A stretch of DNA of 64,000 nucleotides. Origin: Heterodera schachtii. Lineage: Eukaryota; Nematoda; Chromadorea; Rhabditida; Heteroderidae. Positions 48,049-58,208 of this stretch are shown here, piece by piece. The notes below the pieces were generated by a model that saw only the letters and a program-made list of their open reading frames with translations, was not told the DNA's origin and ran no database searches. Each line of letters starts with the position of its first letter. Positions within the stretch are counted from its first letter, which is position 1. Position numbers and translations under genes: made by a program. The stretch spans positions 419,496 through 483,495 of the forward strand of contig SIJG01000065.1 of the NCBI GenBank assembly GCA_023374025.1. Direction: 5' to 3'.

Positions 48049-49580
48049 TCTAAAAAAGTTGTAAGACGATGGAACCAACTGTCGTATTTTTTTAAAGAAA
48101 TAGGTATCTAACAAATAAATAAATAAAAGATAGAATTTATGTGAAATACGCACAAAACTTAGTGTGGGGGAGGGGGTAAAAATTCGTGAACTTTTTGTGT
48201 AATATAAAGAGGCTGTTGTTGTTGTTGTTGTTGTTTTTATCAGCGGTAACACCCCAAAACTCTCATTAAACTTTGTCGATTATACGCAAAATTAGGCTCA
48301 CGAAGTTTAAAACTCTGTGGTGTTTGGTTATTCTCCGTATTCTAAGAAATGAGTGAAAGAATGGATGCGAAAGAAAAGAGACTAACCCAACCAAAGCAGA
48401 GATTCGTCGGTCGGTCTCTCCCCGCCCATCCTCAACCACTGATGGAATCCAACTGCCCCTCCATCTTTTATTGCCCTTGCCCCGACGAACTCCCCCCCCC
48501 CCCCCTCGTCAGCACACCACGTGTTGCTTCTCTTTCCCAGCGACCATCCCCCGTCGCCTTTGGCTGCACTTTGTACCCTCCCCCCCCCCCCCCCCCTCCT
48601 TTCACTCGCCAACATTCTCTCTCAATAGCAACGCCATTCGCCCTTCCAATTCCCAACCCCAGCAGCATGTTGACGAATGAATGACATTGCTCATCAAAGG
48701 AAAGCGGCGGGGGAGGGGGAGAGTGTACTTTGACCCCAAACCAACGAAAGTGTCGGGCAGGGGGAAACGACGTTGGCAAGGGGAACCGTTCATTGATTTA
48801 AATTTAAATGAATGCAATTGTGGGCACCAAGAAGACTTTTTGCTCTGTTTTAAGCTTAATAAAATTTAAAAATAACTACAGCAAGGTACAAAAAGTATGG
48901 AAACAGAAATTTTTTATGGAATTGATTTCGCATATAAAATTTTTAACTCACAAGGGAACATCGCGAACTGTGAGTATCCAAATCGCCTTAAAACCACTTT
49001 TATCGTGTAGAGTATGGTCGATTTGCTATTGTAACTTTTCGGCTTTTTTGGTCTAGTCGCCAAAAATGATCAGAAAATGATCAAATAAAATTGCTAATTT
49101 GATTCATTTTCCTCTTACATTTTAATGACCAATTTCATGGGTTCAAATCCGCTCGACAGATGATGATGAATTAGAATGTTTTAACAGTATTATTCCACCT
49201 AGCACACAGTCATGGTCATATCTTTAGGACCACTTAAAATTTTGTATAAAATTTGTTTTTAAATTGATTATAAAATCTCAATTTGATGTATACAGTATTG
49301 TGCATATGTTTTACATTTCAGATTTTTCTGTGCTCTCAAATTCGAGATTCAAAAAGTGGTCCTAAAGATATGACCACCCCAAAAAAGGGAGTGCAGTTGG
49401 TAAAATGGTTTGTAACCAACAATAACAATCATGAAAGGGTTAATGATTGGCATCATTAGAAAGCCCGCAAAAAATGCTACAAGAATGTAAAACATTTGCA
49501 CAATATAAATCAAATTGAGATTTTATAATCAATTTAAAACAAATTTTATACAAAATTTTAAGTGGTCCTAAAGATGTGAC

Positions 49581-50160
49581 TAGGGAAGCAACTTTTAGTG
49601 ACAAAAAATCCCAAAATAGTTAACTAAAATAGTGAGTAAAAATCCCAAAATAGTGAAGAAATAGTGACAAAAAGTCTGAAATAGTGACAAATAGTGACAT
49701 AATTTTCAGCCAAAAATTGAGCAAAAAATTCACTGATTGCAGTTACAAATGAGGTGCATTCCTTTCTTACATTTTTTTTAGCAAATATTGAAATTTTTAA
49801 ACCAAAAATTTTGTCAAGCAAAAAAATTTGGGGGAAAAATTTTTATGAAAATTTTCCAATTCTAACTGGTATTTTTGAAAAATTTTTAGGTCGATTCTTA
49901 GGGATGTATTTTTTTGTTTTTATTGCATTTTTGTTAAGGAATTTTCCAAAAAATGTCGAAATAGTGAAAAAATAGTGACAAAACGCCAAAATAGTGATTT
50001 TTAACTATTTTAGTGACGAAGTCGCCAAAATAGTGATTTCTAGTGACCGATAGTGACATCAGAATCGAAAATTTTTAATGCAGAAATGCGTTTTTTGAGC
50101 TCCTTTCTTCAAAACAATTGAGCAAAAAAAAAAGTTTTTTCACTAAAAGTTGCTTCCCTA
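49581..50160. mobile_element. hAT-like MITE nested in the outer element
   Basis: A 580-bp AT-rich element with ends TAGGGAAGCAACTTTTAGTG and complement. Flanks GATGTGAC and GATATGAT match at 6 of 8 positions, consistent with an aged 8-bp duplication. The interior repeats AAATAGTGA many times. There is no coding capacity. Confidence 0.75.
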
Positions 50161-50174
50161 GATATGATCATGAC

Positions 50175-50776
50175 CAGGGCTGCCAGATTAAAATTTTCAA
50201 AAGCCTCATTCGGCAAGCAAAAAAACCTCATTTTGGGTCAAAAAGCCTCATTTTTACAAAATTTATTCAAAACAGTTGTATTTTTGACTGTCCATGATCA
50301 ATTTGAGCAATTTTTTGTTAGAAATAAGCATTTTGTGAAATTCTAAGCATGAAAAATCGAAGTTGATTTTTTGCGGCACTTTTTTCAAAAACTTTCAGGA
50401 AATAAGGGGCCGGCGGTGCCGGTAGGCGCCGCCGGGAAAATTTTTGTAATTTTTAATGCGATTTGTTAACAGATTTGTCCACAAAAATGGTCAAATTTTG
50501 TGATTTTGAGCAAATTTTTAAGAAAATAAAGGACTTTTAGGGGCTGGCGGTGCCGACAGGCCCGCCAGGGAAAAAATTGAGAATTTTGACCATATCTTTA
50601 GCAGATTTTCATTAAAAAAATTCTTTATTTTGCGATTTTTCTCAAAAAACCACAAAAAGCCTCAAAATTTCTCAAAAAACCACAAAAAGCCTCAAAGCCT
50701 CATTTTAAAAATTTAGCCTCATTGACCTTCCAAAAAACCACAAAATGAGGCTAAAGCCTCACATCTGGCAGCCCTG
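50175..50776. mobile_element. hAT-like MITE, TSD ATCATGAC
   Basis: A 602-bp element with ends CAGGGCTGCCAGAT and ATCTGGCAGCCCTG. It is flanked exactly by ATCATGAC at 50167-50174 and 50777-50784. The interior has repeated AAGCCTCA motifs near both ends. It is non-autonomous and inserted into the right end of the outer element. Confidence 0.92.
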
Positions 50777-51294
50777 ATCATGACTGTATTTTTATTGTTA
50801 TCCTTATACATATAATTTTAATAGAGATTTATTTGCTGATCACTGAACTGCGTCCCAAAATACGCACACTGTATTGTATTGATTGCATTGAATCGCTAAT
50901 TACAACAAATGAAAAATTATACATACATAAATCAAAATGATAAGAATAACTCTCGACTGTAAATGGAAACGGAGAGAATGTATGGACTTTGTATTATGTG
51001 CTGATTGACGAAGGATTTTGTAATTTTTTATTTGAATGGTCGTTTAATGTCTTCAGCAAATAACTTTTTTACTGTTTGTTATGACGAAACACAAAAAACA
51101 TGTTTTTATTTGCCAAAAATTGCTTTATCGGCTATCGCTAAATTTCCCAATTTCCTTAAATATAAAAGCTTTCGAGCCTCTCTTGGAACTTTTTTCTGTC
51201 TAGTTTAATTCGAAGATTTTCGTGCATAAAATTGGCTTCTCCATTAATTAAAAAGCCGGAGTTAAAAGCCTCATTATCATAATAAATCCTCAGT

Positions 51295-53723
51295 TTATCT
51301 ATTTGATGAATGTTCCGACAAGATCTGTGTGGATACGAATGGAAATCGTGTGAAAAGTTGCGATGAGAAATTAAGGGAAGAATTGGGTTTGTCCGCTGCT
51401 GTTTTCGCAAGTTCACTGGTCCAATTGAGTTGGCAGTGTTTCATGTAAAGACGGACTCTTCTCAGTCGGTCTGATAAATCATCCAAAAGACTGAATTCGT
51501 CGTCAATTCTGTCCTCCTCTATCCGTCCATTCTCTTTGTGGCTATTTTCACTGATTTGGTCATTTGGCCCATTGTCGACAATCGAAGGGCTCACAGAGGG
51601 AGAAACAATTAACTCGCAGAAAGCAGCATTAATCCGCGTGAGTTCGTCGATTGGATCTCGGAAAATCTCTTCAATAACCTAAAAATTCGGCATTTCGTTT
51701 TATGCTTATTGAATTGGGTAAGCAATATCACCAAAAGCAATTTGGTTAAAGCGTTGTTCCATTCGTGCACCATTTCCACTAAAACAATGAAATGAATGTT
51801 TTCGTCGCAATTGCGCGACTTTTCGACCAAAGCACGGGAACAAAAGGAATTCAGCGAAAAGAACTGCAATTGGGAAGTGAATTCGTTGGCTTTTAATAGC
51901 CCATTCACATAAGTAAACAGAAGGTGGAGCAGCTGTTGCAGCTGTCCAGTAAGTTGGGCGCCCAATGCCCCGCACAAACGCCCCTTGGGACAATTCGTCG
52001 CAAAGGGAATTGCCCAGGGGGCCAATCGTTGACGAAAGCGTTGCCAAATTGGGAGGGCAGCCAAAACTTTGAAAAGAGTGCATTGGACACGGTGGAGATG
52101 GCCACAGACGGCGAACAGCTGATGGAAAAGCCGTTGGTCCAACAGAATTCGAAGGGGCCAAATTTGCTGAACATTTGCAAATGAGAGCAATCCATTTGCT
52201 TGGATTTATTTCTCCTTTTACTTCAGAAAAACACTCATTGACTCCCTTTTCATTCGGGCCATTCTCATCAAAAAGTTCGGAATGATTTCGGACCCAAAAC
52301 GAATTTAACGAAGTGACATTCTAAATAATTATTTAACGAAAGTTGTTGAAGGAATTATAACAATTAGAAAATTCAGCTGAGTTTTAAGCAAGTTGTCTTT
52401 GGACAAATAAAGAAGCAAAATGTTGTCGATTTGGACGCAGTGGCGGACGAGCGATTGGCGGACGAGTTGAAGGAGGAAACAGCGCGTAAAACGAAGCCTA
52501 AAACTGCAAAATGCCAATCGAAAGGGGCCCACTCTCTCTCTTCCTCTCCACACAATGCCAAAACATGAGTTTGGCATGGAATTTAATGAATGAATGAGCC
52601 TAACCCACTCAAAAGCACCAAATTAATTGATTGTTATTGCCTTCCGTCCTCTTTGAATTTGCGCAGATGCGAAATGAAAGTCTCATAAAAGGGACACAAT
52701 TGGCCATTTTCTTCCAACATTTCTAGCGGAATATTTTGCCCACAATTGGCGACGAAATTCAGCCGACTGAGCACCAATTCATCGTTAGTCCAAAGAGACT
52801 CCAAAAAAGCAAGCCTTTCCCTGTGAAACAGAAAATGGAAATGAATAATTTCTTCAGTTAAAACCAATTTGCCGTTTCATTTCTGGCCGATTTAAGACGC
52901 AAAGTGAGGTATTTGCCCAGCAGACGGACCATTCCCTCAAAAAGTGTCGTCTTCCACGCCGGCTCAAATTTTGTCCGATTTGTTTTTCCTTTCCCTTTTT
53001 ATTACCATTAAATTTTCACTCTCATAAATGGGCCAAAAGTCAAGGTGCTGTATGAAGTCTGCCCAAAAGGTGTAAATTGGCGGTTCTGTCCTCGTCAAAT
53101 TGTCATTTTTTGATTTTAAAAATTTCTCTAAATATTGCGGGAATTCTGAAAAACGCTTTCTCAACATTTGTAAAAATTCGCCAAAGCAATGAATTCCTGA
53201 AATACACAACGGTAAATTCGCCAGAATTATCGCTTCACCCGAAAATTGGCCTTCCGTCTCCAACATTTTGCCAGCCATCGTTTTTGCCTCTGCAAAAAAT
53301 GACAAAGCGTCACAAACGGAAGCGACCATGAAATGGGAGTCAATCAGCGAATTGACCTCTTGGGCATAGGAAAACGGATCGACGAAAAATTCGTCAATTA
53401 AGCGCAATTTGCGACGTAATTCCGACGCCGTTTGGAGGACGGCCTGAGAAAGCGTAGAAAGAAGCAATCAAACAAATGATGGTCAGAAATGCCTCGAATT
53501 GGCTTTTCTGCCAGGCCAAAGCACCAGCGAAGGAGCGGCGAATGCCGTCGAAGGACAAAACATCCCAACTGACGTAAATATTCCCCTGACGATCTTCGCT
53601 TAGCGGAACGGTCAACGGAACAGCGGGCGAAACAAAGGACCTGCCAAAACAACGAATTGGGTCATTTGAGGCGGCCATTTGAGCCGGGCCGCCACATAAA
53701 ACACATAACGACGCGAAAATCAT
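51295..53723 (-). CDS. Gamma-tubulin complex (Spc97/Spc98 family)-like protein
   Basis: A minus-strand multi-exon gene with diverged sequence. The strongest block is FANVQQIWPLRILLDQRLFH near 52180-52120, followed by CGHLHRVQCTLFKVLA. It corresponds to the family segment around WPL-x-I(I/L)-x(6)-L where the GRIP2 domain begins. Before it, CFLLQLVRQSLVRHCVQIDN near 52480-52430 would be the end of GRIP1. Further N-terminal exons give ELRRKLRLIDEFFVDPFSYA near 53425 and PPIYTFWADFIQHLDFWPIY near 53080-53020. C-terminal exons give LVEMVHEWNNALTKLLL near 51775-51725 and an acidic tail, stop 51295. GCP proteins nucleate microtubules in the gamma-tubulin ring complex. The subtype cannot be assigned, and the start is uncertain (53723 or an exon near 53923). 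Confidence 0.5.
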
Positions 53724-53923
53724 AATTTAGAGAAAAATCACTCCCAAACATTGCAAAAATTCATTTTTAGTGGTTCTGATAGACTGGCAACAAATGCCAA
53801 AGGTTGCCCCCTTAAACGACACCTGCAAATTGCGAGGAATATTTGCTGAGTCTGGACATCGGTTCTCTCCTGCGCAAAATATTGCTGATTGGACTCCCCA
53901 AATCCCGCATTACAAAATGACAT

Positions 53924-54566
53924 TTTGTGGAAGAAAAATGGTCTGGGGAATTGGTAAGTCCATCAGGGAAAAGCAAATTCACTGTCAAGTAAGGAAAATT
54001 CCAAAATGACACAAATGGCTGAGAATGCGAATAAATGGGATGGCGAACCATTGTTTATTTGAACAGAACTCGTATTCTAAGACATAAATATAACTATAAA
54101 AATGAAATGACATTCAAAAACGAAAGTGGGCATTGAGCAAAAATAGACAATTGTTCGAGAGAGAGGTTCGGGACCAATCAACGGGCACACCTAAAGCAAA
54201 GTCACCAACTGAATTAATCACTTCGAAACGCGCAAATATTGTCAATCAGAAGAACGCATTCAAGAAACGCCTTGAAAATTCGTCTAAGGTGCTTCCCACA
54301 AAGTTGGTCTTGTTTCTGAAGGAAAAACTCGAGTGTTTCGTTGTAAATTTTTCTTGGGTGGAATGAGGTGTTTTTTGGACAGTTTTTCCTTTCCAACAAC
54401 ACTTGCATTACGAAAAAAAACTACAATAGGGAAACTCGAAATCATCATTTTTCGTGTATATTCCAGAATAATTTTTTGTCTTTAGCACAAAAAACTTCTG
54501 CAGACTTCAAGACTTCGATTGATACCAAGAATGTATATATAAATTCCCCCTCTCTATCCAACGCAC
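53924..54566. other. Intergenic region between GCP-like gene and mitofusin
   Basis: AT-rich, with short frames on both strands. A minus-strand frame near 54051-53812 could belong to a 5' exon of the GCP-like gene, but no start or splice site could be fixed. Confidence 0.4.
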
Positions 54567-57500
54567 TCACTTTATTGTGTTGATACTTTTGACTATTCCC
54601 TCGAGCGAATCCTTCTGGCACTTGCACTGGTCAATTCCCTCTTTCATCTCGCGATGAAAACCCCCAACCACAGTTTTGAGTCCCTCGTAAACCTAACTCG
54701 AAAATGGGAATTTGAAAAGGAATTTCGGTCGGTCAGTTCACTTGGTCCAGCTCCCGGGTCACTTGCTGCTCACAGCTGCTGGTGTGGATACTCTCGGTTT
54801 GATGGAGGCTAAATTTCAATTTATTTTCAAACAAATGGAAACGAATTGAGTGCCGTTGTTCCAAGTGCTGTCTGAATTGGGTCTTCAGTCGCTCCTCTTT
54901 GGCCCCGTTGTTCCATCGGAGGCGTTCGAATGCGTACAGTCCGGCAACGAGTCCCACTCCTCCGACCACCCATCGCCAGTCAACGTTCTTGTAAATGACC
55001 AGCCCCGCAATGGTCACGCCAACGGAACCATTCATCAAATAGGTGGCCGACTGCACAACGATGTTCGACAAGAACGCGTCTACCTCGCGTTTGTCAGGCC
55101 GTTGCTGTCCATGGCCAATTCGGGCCCCTAAAACAGTATCAGTTTTTCTTTTTAATTGTTACTACTCCGTCATCAACCGTCATTGTGTTCCTGTCGTGAC
55201 AATACGTTCATCCGCTGAAATTAATATTATTTTAATTAATAAAATTGTATCGGACCAAAATGTTGCGGTCAATGGCGGTGATCGGTTGGCCTCGTGTTAT
55301 GGACAAAATCCAACGTGCGACATTCTCAACTCCAAGTGAAAAGCGGAATTCCAAGTCCTCGTAAAAATCGGACATCAATTCAGGACAATTCACCACAATT
55401 GCGAATTTGAAGGGCTGTTTATACTGCCAAATTTTGTCCAGCTGCGCAGCGTGCCGCTCGTTAAGAATTTTTTTGACAAAGGCTAAATTTTTTTTGAAGT
55501 AATGAAAGGATGAATGCTTCTTTTAATTGGCATCACTCACCGTGCATAGACTGCTCCAAACTCCAAATTTGGGCCATTAGTCCGCCCGTACACTGATTTT
55601 GCAGCCCTTCCGACAACACTCCATTCACATGGATGGCCAATTGGCGTTTGTAATCGCTGATCAGTTCGGGATCATCAACAAATGGGTGTTTGAAACGGTC
55701 AATGATCGCTTCTAAGCGTCCAATTTCGTCTAAAAAGTCAGCCGAAACCTAAAAATTTTTTTGTTAAAAGAACAAACAATAATTACGACGCTGAGGAATT
55801 TTAGATCATTAAAATTCTCTAATAATTATTTTTTTTTTTTTAGTTTGAATTTTTCTCCTTTGACCTTAAACGAACTGTTTGAAAATAACATTTGGAGGGG
55901 AAATTTATCAATGACGCCCATAGAAATGATCAAAGAATTTTCTGTCTGTTTTCATCTCGCCCTTCCTTCTGTTATGATATTTTACCTTCAAATGCACTTC
56001 AGAACGTAATTTCTGTTGTTCGGTGAAATAAGTCCGCTCGAAAAATTTGAAATTGTCACGACAACTTGCGAATTCTTTGGTTTTTAATTGGAATTCCAGC
56101 GCAAGGCGTTTCCTTGGAATAGGGATTTTTCCTTTAAATTTTGAGGTGTTTGAACTGTTCTTGGTCGGCCAAGTCGAGCACTGTGCTAAGGTTGTGTTGA
56201 ATTGCCTCAACTATGTCATTAGCCCGGCGATTATGCGCCTCGAATTTTGTCCGAATTGCTGACTTCGAAATGCATTTCTAAATTCAATTGCATAGAATCA
56301 CCGAATTTTCAAATGCCCTGCCTCAAATTGCTCTTCGAATTGTTTGAACTCCAAGGCTCGCCGTTGGAAACCCTCCTGCTGGTAGGGACCTTAAAAATGG
56401 CTTATCTTTCGTTTTGTTTGCTGACTCACTCGTCTTGGTCAGTTCCCCCTTCTCCCTAAGCCTTGCGTCTTGCATTTCCCGAGCCGAAATGAAAAAGTAG
56501 CGATTTTTTGCTTCCGCCACACTGCACACTTTCAACTCGTTGGCTAAAAAATCCTCAAATCGTTGCTCGTGTTGAGCACGGATTTGGGCACGACTCTCTT
56601 CGGTCTCAGTAGCGCTGGCGTCCCATCGATTGCAAAGAATGAAAATATTCGGACGCGATAATTTTTTGCTGACGCGAATGAAGAAATTCTTCTCCTACAA
56701 TTGGTCAGTAAATATATGTTTTATTTGTGGAGCTTTAAATTGAAAGCGAACTGCTTGAGTGAGCGTTGACTCGGAATTGGAGACCAACACGAACACATCC
56801 GCATCCAAACAGTGCTTGTCAATCCAACTGTCAAACTCGGGACTGAGGTCAACGCCGGGGCTGTTGAAAGACGCAAACCAATGAAATGGTCAAATTGGCC
56901 ATAATTTTGCACCTGTCCACGATCAAGACATCATTTTGAAGCAATTTGGACGCCGATTTCGGGTAGAAAATGTGAATGAGCGAGTCGCGTCCCAGGGAGC
57001 CCATGCCTTCCGAGCCCAACGCATGCCCAACCGAATCCAATTCAGCAATTGGAAAGTGCTTCGCCCCGTCTTCCATCATGAAGTACTTGTCCTGCTCCGA
57101 CCCCCCTTCCACTTGTAAGAAACAGCAAGTGGTGTGCCCCATCCCCTGGGGCAACACTCGGCATGCCAACATCGCATTGATCACACTGCTCTTACCGTTG
57201 CTTGTTCTGAAACCACATAAAACTGATTTTCACTAGAGAAATCCCGCAATCAACCTCCCGAAGAAGACGACCTTCATCTTGTCCCGCCCGATTACTTCAC
57301 GAATTGCCCTTACTGAGTCGCGAAAACGTCCAATTTCATCAATTTGAGCGGGAGGAACAAATTTTTGTCCGTTTTTAACCAAACCTGGACTTTCCAGTTA
57401 CAACTACAATAATTTGTTTCTATCTCACCCAAATAGAATTCGAGTAACTCTCCGACATGTCCATCCAATTGCCCATAAATATCAGTCATCCATTTTTTTG

Positions 57501-57600
57501 CCTCTCCGAAGCGTTGCAACGGCTCATTTCCACTTGCCAAATGTCGCCGTTTTTGATCATTTCCGTTGCTTGCAGATATATGATTAATGGTCGCAGCCAT
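54567..57600 (-). CDS. Mitofusin (Fzo-type dynamin-related GTPase)
   Basis: Outer-membrane GTPase that fuses mitochondria. ATG 57600 ([20 protein letters not shown]) leads to the N-terminal helix ([20 protein letters not shown] near 57510-57450). The GTPase domain follows: P-loop [19 protein letters not shown] near 57265-57170, G2 [12 protein letters not shown] near 57125, [20 protein letters not shown] (G3 region) near 56870-56810, and [18 protein letters not shown] near 56650-56600, the NRWD motif. The heptad-repeat regions follow. A paired membrane segment ([17 protein letters not shown] then [17 protein letters not shown]) lies near 55035-54910, and the C-terminal heptad repeat ([27 protein letters not shown]) stops at 54569-54567. 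All expected domains are present. Confidence 0.93.
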
Positions 57601-58208
57601 TTAATTATCTTTATTAAGCCAATCTAAAAATCTATAATTAAGGCATTTTTAATCCCGGACACGAATTTGAACAAAAAGTCAAAAGTTCAAAATTGACATT
57701 TTATTTTAAAATTGATTAAAAATGGTAATAATAAGAAATCAATATAATATCCTAAAATGGTTGTGAACAGATTCGAACATAATTTTAATACCAAAAATTT
57801 GAAATTTAGACTTTTTGTCTGAATTCGGATCCGGGATTGGTCAAAACTTTGGTCATATTACATTCGTGATCATCGAAAACCACAAAATGCATGCTTTTGT
57901 TAACCTGACATGAAAAAAAAACAAAAGAAAATGAAGTACTTGATGAAATATAGACAAAATCAATGATTTTCCAAATTCTGGGCACACATTTCAGTTCCGC
58001 AATTAGTGTATTTTTTTATCCTAGAAAACTCGAAAAGAAATTTTTATTTTATTTTTCGTCGAGACACTATTTCTCTAGTATTAACATTGATAAAACTGCG
58101 AAAATATTTATTGTGCTAAAAAATTGAGCGAAACAAATTCGTTTTTAGTAATCCTCCGTAAAACATTTATCTGCAAAAAAGTGAAAAAAATATATAAATC
58201 GCATAAAA
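57601..58208. other. Intergenic region with a degenerate module palindrome
   Basis: AT-rich. From 57650 to 57880 it contains two inverted, diverged copies of the dispersed module (near 57655-57690 and 57795-57870). No gene is seen. Confidence 0.55.
57650..57880. repeat. Degenerate inverted module pair
   Basis: ACGAATTTGAACAAAAAGTC near 57660 faces GACTTTTTGTCTGAATTCGG near 57811, followed by CATTCGTGATCATCGAAAAC. This is the same layout as the foldback elements, but end sequences and flanking duplications are lost. Confidence 0.65.

Larger units (their letters stand above)
49207..50786. mobile_element. Outer foldback element interrupted by two insertions
   Basis: The left end CAGTCATGGTCATATC (49207) matches the inverted right end GATATGATCATGACTG (ends 50786) once the inner insertions are removed. 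The arms continue through TTTAGGACCACTTAAAATTT. Matching inner arms lie at about 49210-49320 and 49485-49575. A TA follows the right end; the left flank reads CA, so a TA duplication is possible but imperfect. Confidence 0.7.
48049..51294. other. Gene-poor region upstream of CPT1
   Basis: The first part (48060-48870) has long C runs and CT-rich sequence with a proline-coding chance frame, and probably contains the CPT1 promoter. The segment 49206-50787 is a three-level nest of small DNA transposons. From 50790 to 51290 I see only AT-rich sequence, apart from possible 3' sequence of the next minus-strand gene. Confidence 0.55.

Noticed and set aside
48349..48684. Proline-rich 111-residue frame upstream of CPT1
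   Set aside because: It arises from long C runs and CT-rich sequence, has no similarity or splice structure, and is better explained as upstream non-coding sequence.
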